From Reclinomonas americana ATCC 50394 (Eukaryota > Jakobida > Jakobea > Jakobida): a stretch of DNA of 51,282 nucleotides. A program made the position numbers and the translations under genes. The notes beneath the pieces are model-generated. The model did no database searches and was not told where the DNA came from. It was given only the letters and a program-made list of their open reading frames with translations. The stretch is from the NCBI GenBank assembly GCA_048213135.1, contig PS015098.1:123965-175246 (forward strand), given 5' to 3'. Positions 10,968-20,824 of this stretch are shown here, piece by piece (positions within the stretch are counted from its first letter, which is position 1; each line of letters opens with the position of its first letter).

Positions 10968-13870
10968 TCATGGTGGCTCTTGCTTGACAACGTCCTTGTT
11001 TTGCAGATGTCTTGCCGCGCGACCGTGAGGACTCAGTGGCGTAGTGTTGGTGGCTCCGCTCACGCGCATGGAGTCTGTGACTGCAGCGGCAGGAGAAAAC
11101 ATGTGTCAGAGACAATCGTTGCGACGACGACGGATCTACTTCTGAGGGGTTTTCGCAACTTTGTCTGCTCATGTTTCCTGGCTGCAGACCTGCGGCGGCA
11201 GCAACAGCAGCCGCAGTTGTCGCGACAACTAAGACCTCAACCTCCTCCAAAGGATGGGACGCAGGCGGTGGTGGTGGTGGTGGTGGTGGCAATGGAGGCG
11301 ATGCATGGTAGTGAGCGATGGCAGAGGCAGTGGAATCCGCAGCAGGCTGATCCTGTGAACGGGAGCAGGTCACAGCAATGAAGAAGCTTCCAGCACGGCA
11401 GTCAGGAAGCACCTCTTCGTTGGAGACGCCCGAGCCACCATTCGAGCGCCGCCGTTTCTCCGGTGGGCCGCCATCGCCGCTGACGCTTGCAAGACCATCA
11501 CGTTGGTCCACTGTCCGCTTGTCACCAGCATGCGGTCCCGACTCGTGGGAAGCATGCGGGTGGAAGCCATTACTCGCTTCCGCACCGACAGCATCGACGA
11601 GTGGAGCAGCCGCCGACTCTGCTGTTGACGAGCGCCTGGTTGTGCGCCGACGATTGACGGCAGCTTCCGACGGCGACCGATCTTCACCTGGAGGAGTCGT
11701 CGCGGATGTGGAGACAGAGTGTGGTCGCTTGCGACCCCTCTCATCCGCAAGCGACGCCGCGGCTGGACGCTTTCCAGTTGTCTGCGGGCGAGAGATAAGC
11801 AGCTGACGACACTACGCGTAGCAAAGTGCACCCGTACCGAGCGTCGCGGCCGAGGAGATGCCGCAGCTCCTGCTCCTGCAAGTCGCACATGGAGTGAGAG
11901 ACATCGGAGTCGCGCATGCGTTGTGCAAAGTTGTATACCCACCGGTTGGGGGAGACGGAGTGCGAGGCAGCGAGGGCGCAGGGACCGGCTGTTCTGTTGC
12001 CGTGGTTGCAGTTGGCGCCGACCTCTGCCGTGGGGGAGAACACATCAGCGACAAGTGACCATTGCCAATGGTGATCAGATATATCTGTGTGCACACGAAC
12101 CGTACGACGAGATGGACTGACACGGTAGTCTGCTGCCAGCTCGAAACAATAAGCACACTTGTTGGCATTACTCACAACGCAAAGCAAGACGCACCCGGTT
12201 CACCGCTCTGCGGAGTCGAATCGCTTGCTTGTTCGCTGCTGCTTGCGGTTCTCCTTGTGCGTGAACAGTGAGGCATTCATATGCGATCGCGCGACGAAAG
12301 AAGCGAGGCAGCGAAACTTGTTGCGATGCCGAGACTGCGGCAGCTGCTTGTCGCCGTTGTTGATCGGCGGCTCGGAACCACCATTCGAGGACGGTGACGA
12401 CGACGGTACTCCACTGCTCGTTGTCTTCTTGACAGCAGGCAGCGTGGACGGCGGAGCAGCAGCAGTCGAAGAAGTCCGCTTCACCGCAGGCAGCGAAGGT
12501 GGCGCTGGCGAAGCCACAGCAGAAGCTCTTCCAGCCGGCGGTGGTGGGGGAGGCGGCGAGGACGACGGCGATGACAATGGAGGCGACTGTCAACTTTGAC
12601 GATTAGAGTGGAGAGCGATGAAGCGAGGACATGCTGCGGGCTTCTGCTCACCGTACGCTGCTTTTGTCGCCCCCGACGCGTTGTTTTAGTAGTTGACGGT
12701 GCAGCGTCGGAGGCAGATCTGTCGCAACCGGTGAGGCATGAGATCGCGCGATGAAAGAAGCGAGGCAGCGAAACTTGTCGCGATGTCGAGACCGCGGCAG
12801 CTGCTTGTCGCCGTTGTTGATCGGCGGCTCGGAACCACCATTCGAGGACGGTGAGCCGCCGCTAGCAGCCGGGCGCGACGACGGTACTCCACTGCTCGTT
12901 GTCTTCTTGACAGCAGGAAACGTGGACGGCGGAGCAGCAGCAGTCGAAGAAGTCCGCTTCACCGCAGGCAGCAACGGTGGCGCTGGCGAAGCCACAGCGG
13001 GATGCATCGGCGGCGGTGGCGGCGGTGGCGGCGGCGGCGGTGGATTGATGACAGGCAATGGCGCATTGTTGACATTCCGCTGAGCATTGGTCGCAGACCG
13101 AAGCACCCGCGGTACCGGTTGTGGAGGAGGCGACGGAGGACGTGGCCGCGCTTCGGCTGCAGCGACAAACTCCTGATTCGCCACCACTCGCACACCAGCG
13201 CCGTCTCGCATGACGAACAACACCACTGGCAACACCGCCAGCACGACAAACAGCACGGCGAGCACGATCGAGTACGACGCGATGCCTGCGACAAGCATAT
13301 TTCCGCAGCTCAGCGCCACAATCACCGCCGGTCGCAGGAGTCTCCTCTGCGTGTCTCCCTGCAAAAGACGCGCCCGTTGCTGCTGCATGACAGGCACACG
13401 ACACAGAAGCCGACCGATCGCCACGCACACCACAGGCATGGCCAGTGAGGTCGCCGTGGTCACCAACACATCACTGATATCATCACGTGCAGCCGGTGTC
13501 ATGAGCGACTGCAACATGCTCCACGCGAGGTACCCAAAGAGCACAGAGTACGCGATCAGCTTGTCCACTGCGTCCAGCTGCCACCACGCGCCAGTGCCTT
13601 GTGCGAGTCTTCCCAGCGCGAGTGTAACGTTCGCAGCCTGTGCCACCAGTGCTCTCCAGACCGCTTTCAGCGATCTTCCCATGAGGAGAGTCACATGCGC
13701 TCCAGCAGACACGACGCGGAGCAGAAGGTGGAGTGTGAGTGACCACGCGCGCGCCTGCAACACACCATGAGTGGAAAGAGTGTCACTGACACTGCATGCA
13801 ACAATGAACGCACTGCGAGTGTGATGCACGCGCGCATCGCTCGAGTCAGTCTCGACTTGATCGCCTCCAT
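10968..13870 (-). CDS. Tandem membrane-protein family, copy 2
   Basis: There are eleven exons: 13870-13814, 13754-12775, 12718-12652, 12586-12318, 12253-12204, 12129-12101, 12024-11943, 11875-11838, 11781-11413, 11352-11160 and 11080-10968. All phases agree, giving 748 residues. The second exon fuses what copy 1 splits into two. It encodes the hydrophobic domain (WQLDAVDKLIAYSVL, GRLLCRVPVM, RPAVIVALSCG) and a polyproline linker. The tail contains a duplicated block (PAVKRTSSTAAAPPST and INNGDKQLP..SRHR occur in two exons), basic clusters (GKRPAAA, EKRRRSN) and the C-terminus TNTTPLSPHG...NKDVVKQEP. Copy 1 starts 198 bp downstream of this stop; Rrp9 ends 150 bp upstream of this start. Hydrophobic domains of the copies are only about one-third identical, while the last exon is about three-quarters identical. 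The function is unknown. Confidence 0.8.
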
Positions 13871-14019
13871 GGGGCGTTTGCTGTCCGCTCTTATAGTATG
13901 TTATCGTGTTTCATGCAGGACGCGACAACGGCTGTCATTTTCCCGCCTGGCTGCTTTCCTCCTTCCAACAAGCACCTCTGAGCGTGCATGCCGTTTGTAG
14001 TTGTTTGTTATCCATCCAT

Positions 14020-17000
14020 TTACTCATCACCCACAATCGGTATGATTGTCAACCCGCTCTTCACCGCCGCGCCACGCTCGACGACCCATCGGCCGAGACG
14101 CGGTTCAATGGCCACTGTGCCCACCAGCAGCCGCGCATCGGGCGTGAAGGCCATGGATGTTATCCACCCGTGTGCCGACGTGGCCGCGGCCAGCGGCTCA
14201 AGCAAGCCCATTTTGTGGTGCGACTCGGTGTGGTTGCGGTACGAGGCGCGGTAGAAGCGAATCGAGCCTGTGTGAGACGCCGAGGCGACCAGATCGCCAC
14301 GGCGCGTGCAGGCGAGCGAGGAAACCCACGAGTCTGGTCCGTGGGCATCCGGAATGACACACACGGGCCTCTTCTTGTGGGCGACCCACATGCACACGGA
14401 GCTGCGGGAAAAGGAGTGTGAGCATGAAAATTGTGAGCAGCAGAAGACTCCTAGTGACCCACGCACCCGTCCTGCGAGCCCGACACAAACGACTCGTCGT
14501 CGAGGCCGCGCACGCATTCGACAGGGGGAGCAGCCGAGGACTGCTCGTACACCAGTTGCGATTCTTCTGCCACCTTCCACAGCCTCACCGTGCCATCCAC
14601 ACCGCTGCTCAGAGCGCGTTCCTGGGGGAAAGGGGAAGGGTGAGGGAAGGGGGGAGGGGGGAGGCAAGGGAAAGACATGGAAGAACATCTCTCGCTTTTC
14701 TCACAGAGATCTGCCTTCACTCACTCGCTGATACAGAGGAAAGAGAAAGGGAAGAAGCTGCGAACTGCAGCAATCACAGCAGTTGGAGAGAGAGATTGAA
14801 AAGAGAGAGATACAGAGGCTTGCCACCGCATGCTCAACACTGCTCGTCACTTGCTCTCCCTCTATCTTTTCAGGCAGGAGAGCGACTTGCGAAAAAATAA
14901 AGAATTACTGCAGTTCTCAGAGACAGAGAGAGAGAAAGGGAGACACAGAGAGCAAAGGAGAGAAAATACAGAGGCTCGCCACCACATGCTCTCTTGCCGA
15001 GCACTGAAGCAACACTGCGCGCCACTTGCTCTCTCCCTGTCTCTCTCTTCAGGCAGGAGAGTGACTTCTGAAAAGACTCACTGCGCTCCAGTGAGAGAGT
15101 GAAAGAGAGAAGAGACGTAGGAGGAAACGGAAAGAGGTACAGTGTGTTGAAAACAGAGAGAAAATACAGAGGCTTGCCACTACACACTCTCTTGCCGAGA
15201 ATCGCTTTCCGCCTCATCTGCTCAAGCTGAATGACCTTAGAATTTGCAGAGCAATCACTTACTCTCTTCTGCAAAAGAGACGAGAATGGCCGAGAGCTTC
15301 AGCAACTCTTCTCAAATCCTCACTGTCTCAACAGACCCAGCAGAACAACCTTAGAATTCGCTATCACTCGCTCTCTTCTGTATACAATGACAGAGGCTCT
15401 GCTCGTCACTCGCTCTCTACTCTCCCAATCACGTGAACAGTCTGCATATCACTCATTGCTTCTCGCTCCCGCTCTCTGCAGAGGTTCTACTTGTCGCTCT
15501 CCTCTATTTCAACCACGACGAACAGTCTGCATATCACTCACTGCTTCTCGCGTGTCTACAATCCCGCCCTCTGCACAAGTACTGCTTGTGGCTGTCGTCT
15601 CTTTCAATGACAGCACGTGAGACAGTCTGCACATCACTCCTTGCCTTCAATCACACCCTCCTGAGCTGCAACAACTTTGTTGGTCATCTCATCTCATATT
15701 CCCCCTCACTCACGCTTCTACAGCGATGATGGGCAGAGATATTCTCATAGCTCCCTTCTCCATTTCATCGTTCCCCTCTCCTTCTCCTCTCTCACCCCTC
15801 TCCTTCTCATCACTCCCCTCTCCTTATTCCTCTTTCCCCCCTCTCCTTCTCCTCTCTCCCCCCACTCCTTCTCATCACTTCCCTCTCCTTTTCATCGCTC
15901 CCCTTACCTTCCATCGCTCCCTTCTCCTTTTCGTCGCTCCCCCCTCTCCTTCTCATCGCTCCCCCCTCTCCTTCCCTCATCACTCCCTTCTCCTTTTCAT
16001 CACTCCCTTCTCCTTCCCTCATCACTCCCTCCTTCTCATCACTCCCTTCTCCCTCTCCCATCGCTCACCTTGTTCACATGGAAACCATTCGTGTCCACAT
16101 CGGTGACACCACTGCGATGTCCGTACAGCGCATCCACATAGCTCATCAACGACAGACTCCACATCTTGATGGTGCGGTCGGCGCTGGCCGAGTACAACTC
16201 TGCGCCCGATCCCGTGCCACCCATGCTGCCGGATCGGAACGCCAACGCATTCACTGCGCCCTTGTGGCCGGTCAGTGCATCAATCTGCAATCGCCCACAG
16301 ATAAGAGCCGAGAGAATGGATTCAGTGCCAATGTATGCTTGCAGCAGCAATCAACAACGACGACGACGACGACGACGACGCACAAGACTGCCCGATCGTG
16401 TGTCCCACACACGAATGAGTCCATCGCGGCTTCCCGTGACCAGCAAGCTGTTGTCGCCATTCACCGCCACCGACAGCACATGCGGTCGCTGGTTGTTCTG
16501 CAACGGCTTGACGAATCCGGCAGCCACCACGGCGGCCGACGGAGCGGCAGCAGACGCCACCTTGGCGCCCGCCGTGCTGGTGCTGGTGGTCGTCGTGGTC
16601 GACGTGGCGGTCCTTCCATCGCTCTTCTCGGCATAGACGCGTAACCGCTGACCGGTCTCCAGATCCCACTGCAGCACAGCACAGTCCTTGCCGCCCGTGA
16701 ATGCCTGCGTGCCATCGGCCGACAAGCACAAGCACGTCGCCGGCGCACGGTGGCCATTCAGCGCGCGATATCTGCAAGCAGAGAGAATGAGGAGAAGACA
16801 GACAGGAAGACACATAGATCTCTCCTCTCTCTCTCTCACGCACTCTCACACACAGACGCACACACAGCTTTCTCTCTCTCAGGAGAATGCGGAGATGACA
16901 GACAGGAAGACGCATAGATCTCTCCCTCTCTCTCACACACACACAACTCTCTCTCTCCGTCTCTCTCTCTCTCTCTCTCTCNNNNNNNNNNNNNNNNNNN

Positions 17001-17747
17001 NNNNNNNNNNNNNNNNNNNNNNNNNNNNNNNNNNNNNNNNNNNNNNNNNNNNNNNNNNNNNNNNNNNNNNNNNNNNNNNNNNNNNNNNNNNNNNNNNNNN
17101 NNNNNNNNNNNNNNNNNNNNNNNNNNNNNNNNNNNNNNNNNNNNNNNNNNNNNNNNNNNNNNNNNNNNNNNNNNNNNNNNNNNNNNNNNNNNNNNNNNNN
17201 NNNNNNNNNNNNNNNNNNNNNNNNNNNNNNNNNNNNNNNNNNNNNNNNNNNNNNNNNNNNNNNNNNNNNNNNNNNNNNNNCGACGCCGCGTCGCCTCTGA
17301 TCGCGCGCCACGTCATCCTCATCTTCGTCGTCCTCATCGTCGTCTCCATCCTCACCCTCGTGTTCTGTGCACCGCATTGTGTAAGCGCGCGCACACACAC
17401 ACTTGTATGAGCGTCGTCTTGCATCGCTGCACTGCACCTTTCCGCAAGTCATCCAGCTTGCGCAAGTACTCCTTGGCCAGTCGCAATCGTCGCTGCTCGA
17501 CACTCTCATCCTCGTCCTCCTCCTCTTGCTGCTTCTGCGCCACTCCATTGACCTTGCTCTTTGCGGCCTGTTTCCTCTTCTTGTCAAGGTCGCCATAGTC
17601 GTTCTCCTCCTCCTCGCCCGCCGACGACTCCGACGAGGCAATCTCCTCGTCTAGTCGCAGGTCGGCAGTGCGGCTGCTGGGTGCGCCTCCCTTCTTGCTG
17701 CGCTTGCGTGGTGGGCCACTGCTCTTTCCGCCGCGTGCTCTCTTCAT
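14020..17747 (-). CDS. RRP9: U3 small nucleolar RNP protein Rrp9 / U3-55K (WD40)
   Basis: Exons are 17747-17438, 17364-17281 (running into the gap), [gap 16982-17280], 16771-16384, 16284-16069, 14621-14467 and 14401-14020. The N-terminus MKRARGGKSSGPPRKRSKKG is basic and is followed by acidic stretches and LRLAKEYLRKLDDL, as in Rrp9. WD repeats follow: TCLCLSADGTQAFTGGKD, RPHVLSVAVNGDNSLLVTGS, LTGHKGAVNALAFRSG, SADRTIKMW and SSGVDGTVRLWKVAEESQLV. The C-terminus RLGRWVVERGA...IIPI matches the family's closing repeat. The protein binds the U3 snoRNA box B/C motif in the nucleolus and acts in 18S rRNA processing. The gap hides roughly the start of the propeller. The 1.4-kb fourth visible intron is filled with repeats. 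Confidence 0.95.
14805..15645 (-). repeat. Degenerate tandem repeats inside an Rrp9 intron
   Basis: A segment with TACAGAGGCTTGCCAC recurs near 14811, 14967 and 15165. A second family with ACAGTCTGCATATCACTC recurs near 15437, 15521 and 15621. The rest of the intron to 16068 is CT-rich on the plus strand. Confidence 0.6.
16982..17280. other. Assembly gap (299 N)
   Basis: A run of N next to a (CT)n tract. It hides at least one Rrp9 exon. Confidence 0.99.
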
Positions 17748-18207
17748 TGTGAAAAAATGGATTTGCATGAAACCAATGGACTGTGGATTGTGGAAATCGA
17801 AATCATCACGCGGCACCACACCCTTTCATTCCAAACACCTCCGGCACTTGCAACAAAACAAAACAGAACATCACACGCACACATACACACCCACCCACCC
17901 GCCCACAGATGCACACACACACACCGAGGCATCGGGGGAATGAGAATGGAGAGAAGAGAAAAATGACGACAATGACAAGACAAACAGAGAGAGCGAGGAG
18001 GGGTGTGGGAAGCAACAACGTCAGTCATTACTCCCACCACCGCCATCGCCACCTATCCATCCTCAGAAGACCGCAGAGCCTCCCAACAAGAGCATCGTCG
18101 TCATCAACATCATCATCCTTCCTTCCCATCCCATCAAGCGTTATCCGGCAAGTGCACAAAAGTGGGCGGGGTCGATGGAGTGAAAGTGGTAAGAGTGGTG
18201 GTCCGCC
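17748..18207. other. Intergenic spacer between Rrp9 start and eL39 stop
   Basis: CA-rich low-complexity sequence near 17870-17930, otherwise unremarkable. It should contain the Rrp9 promoter and the eL39 3' end. I see no exon. Confidence 0.4.
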
Positions 18208-19154
18208 TTACAGGGCGAGCTTCGTGCGGCGCCAGTTGCGGCGCTTCGCGTTGTAGCTGCGGGAGGAGGAGGAGGAAAGGGAGAGAGAATGGTAAGTGAA
18301 TGAAGCGAGACAAGCAAGAGAGAAGGAAAGGCTGAGAGTGCAAGTAGCGAGGGACACAGCGCGCGTGGAACAGTGAGGGAGGGAGAGAGACTGCTGTGGA
18401 AAGCGCTTGCACGTTTGAGTGAGTGGGACACATGACGACGTAAATCAGCGAGTGATCAAGAGGTAGCAGAGTGCACGCCTCAGTAGATGGAGGTGAGGGA
18501 ATGTAGAGCACGCACGCGTGTACGAGTGAGTGTGCTTGCGTGCGTGAGAAAAGAGAGGAGAGCAAGGGACAGTTGAAGATGGGAGAAAAACATGAACTTC
18601 AACTAATCACAACAGGAGCAAGGAGTGACAGAGACACGCTGTCTTACACAGGCTGTGAGAAGAGCGAGCTGTGTGCTGTGTACGTGCGAGAGAGAGAGAG
18701 AGCGCAACTATCGTCTCTCCTTCTCATTCTCACTCTCACTCTCTCTGTAGTGCCATCTCGTGTGTGCATGTGTGAGAGAGAGGCCAAACTCACCGAATCT
18801 TGGTGTCGATCTTGTAGGGGAACCAGCGCGGCAAGGGGCGGTTCTGTGAGGCCTTGCGAGCCAGCTTCTTCTTCAGGCGGAGTGTCTTGTGTGAGCCCTG
18901 CACATTGACAAGAGACACACACGCGCACACACACAGACAAACGATAAACAGAGAGCGAGTGAGCAACAGAGACGGAGAGAAGGGGGGGGAGAGTGTGTGC
19001 GTGCGTGAGGGCGGTCATCATGTGCACATGCATGGCCCCCCTTTCACACACGCGCGCACACACTTGCGCGCTCATTTCTGCGTGTTGTGCTCTCACTAGC
19101 TCACTGCACGCACGCACACATCAACACACACACACAAACACGCGTGCGAACCAT
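18208..19154 (-). CDS. RPL39: Ribosomal protein eL39
   Basis: Exons are 19154-19152 (ATG only), 18897-18794 and 18256-18208, encoding 51 residues, the usual eL39 length. The visible sequence GSHKTLRLKKKLARKASQNR, then PRWFPYKIDTKI, then RYNAKRRNWRRTKLAL and stop is unmistakable for this 60S subunit protein, which lines the nascent-peptide exit tunnel. The first exon is inferred. The second exon needs an initiator Met in phase 0, and the ATG at 19154 is followed directly by GTTCGC, a donor type seen repeatedly in this window. Downstream introns are 254 and 537 bp. The start codon lies 74 bp from the start of a divergent WD40 gene, so the two probably share a promoter. Confidence 0.93.
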
Positions 19155-19228
19155 GGCGATGTCGACGCGATTAAGAAAAGTGAGTGACCCGTCGGTCCAC
19201 CCGACCGGACCGTGGAACCGTGCACAAC
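19155..19228. promoter_or_regulatory. Very short divergent promoter between eL39 and a WD40 gene
   Basis: Only 74 bp separate the two inferred start codons. No TATA box is visible. The interval carries GTGAGTGACC near 19180, which could also be a donor of an upstream plus-strand exon starting at the ATG at 19153. Confidence 0.4.
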
Positions 19229-20334
19229 ATGATCATCGACCACGCGGGTGAGGTGTGGTGCGTGGCAGTGTGGCGCGACCTGCTGGCCACTGCCTGCGCC
19301 GACGGTGGCGTTCGTCTGTTCAACCCGCTCGCGTCGACATCGACATCTCCAGTGGCCGAGGATCGCGCGCACGGCGATGAGCCAGTGCACGTGGTCGCGT
19401 TTGGCCACCACGGCGACGGTGAGGTGTCGCTGATCAGCGGCGACGAGAGCGGCACGATTGTGCGACGACGATTGGAGGTCGATGTCGATCGTTGCGAGTT
19501 GTCGATATCGTGGGTGGGCGAGGGCGGACACAAGGATGGAGTGTACTCGGTGGCGTCGTCGGCGTCGCTCGTGTACACTGGATCGTATGATATGACGGTG
19601 TGCGTGTGGCGAGCGGAGAGTGGCGAGCGAGTGCGATCGATTCGTGGAGTGCACGGGCATTGGGTGACGGCGTTGGCGCTGGTCGGTGTGACGCTCGTCA
19701 GTGGATCGTACGACGGGAGCATTGTGTGGCAATCGGCGGGCGATGTTGACGAGGGTGATGGCGAGCACGACAAGATCGATGCCAAGTCGCCCGTGTGCGC
19801 GCTGGTGCTGTTGCCGGAGGAGCGCTGTCATCATGCGGTGGTCAGTGGGCATGTCGATGGGCGCGTACGGGTGTGGTCGTCGGCGACGCGCGGCAAGCCG
19901 AAGCTGCTGCATGTGATGGAGGGGCACGAGTGTGATGTCTCGTCGCTGGCGGTGTCGGCGGATGGACAGGTGTTGGTGTCGGGGTCGCATGGTGAGAGGG
20001 TGGAAGGGGAAGGGTGGAGGAGAAGAGAGGGAGAGAGGGAAACAAGACAGCTGCAGGCCTCTTTTCTCGCCTTCTGATGGTCACCCTGTCGGCGTTGCTG
20101 ACTTGGCGAGGCATCCGCATTTGTTGCTCACACCTGTCTCTGTCTCTCGCAGACGACACAGTTCGGGTGTGGAAGATCGCCGCCAACGGCCGCGGTCAGT
20201 GCGTGCGGGTGCTGGAGGGCCACTCCAAAGTGGTCAACAGCGTCGCGCTGCTGAGCGACGGTCGCTGCGTGAGTGGCAGTCAAGACGGCACCGTGAGGGT
20301 GTGGGATATCGAGGTGAGCGGGAAGGAGAAGTAA
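19229..20334 (+). CDS. WD40-repeat protein
   Basis: Exons are 19229-19991 and 20153-20334, giving 314 residues. The sequence is built of WD repeats: HAGEVWCVAVWRDLLATACA, YSVASSASLVYTGSYD, HWVTALALVGVTLVSGSYDG, HDVSS-type GHECDVSSLAVSADGQ, then DTVRVWKIA and GHSKVVNSVALLSDGR ending in DGTVRVWDIE. About six to seven blades are present, enough for one beta-propeller. The stop at 20332-20334 follows what could be a donor (GAG|GTGAGC), so a further exon cannot be excluded, but only purine-rich low-complexity sequence follows. The start was placed at the ATG at 19229, because upstream frames hit a stop at 19181. The orthologue is not recognisable, since WD40 blades alone are not diagnostic. Confidence 0.8.
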
Positions 20335-20824
20335 GAGGAGGGGAAGGAGGAGGAGGAGGAGGAGGAGGAGGAAGAGGAAGAGGAGAAGAAGAGGAGGAGG
20401 AAAAGAATAAGGAGGAGGAGGAGAAAGAGGAGGAGATGAAGGAGAAAGGGCAGATGCAGAAGGAGGAGATGGAGGAGAAAGAGCAGATGCAGAAGAAGAA
20501 GAAGAAGAAGAAGAAGAAGAAGAAGAAGAAGAAGAAGAAGAAAAGAAGGCAGTTCCTCGATGGTCTTTTGATTACTGTATACGGCAGTGATTCGCTGCTG
20601 ACGGAGTCGGATGCCGATGTATATAATGAAGAAACGGCGAGCGGCCGTGCGAAGTTGAGCTGGCCGAATGTTGTAATGTAACCTGCGAAGTGTGTCTTGA
20701 ACCGTTCTTCCATCCAAAGCGTCGACTGGACGTCCAGCAGGTTCCACGATTCCCAGCGTGGCAAGATAGGAACAAAAGCTTCGTTGTCCCACGCGCGAAG
20801 CTCGAATCAAATCCGAACGCCACC
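20335..20824. repeat. Purine-rich low-complexity spacer with (AAG)n
   Basis: (GGA)n grades into (AAG)n at 20491-20543, followed by about 280 bp of ordinary sequence before the next start codon. Both strands are open across parts of it, but the translations are Lys/Glu or Leu runs. I treat it as 3' UTR and promoter. Confidence 0.5.

Noticed and set aside
12648-12775. Reading copy 2 of the tandem family straight through 12775 to a stop near 12648
   Set aside because: Alignment with copy 1 shows a conserved donor (CAA|GTT) and acceptor here. After splicing, the frame SASDAAPSTT matches copy 1's SAIDPAPPVT.
20335-20681. Lys/Glu-rich open frame following the WD40 gene
   Set aside because: It is a translation of (GGA)n and (AAG)n repeats, and the WD40 frame has already stopped at 20334.
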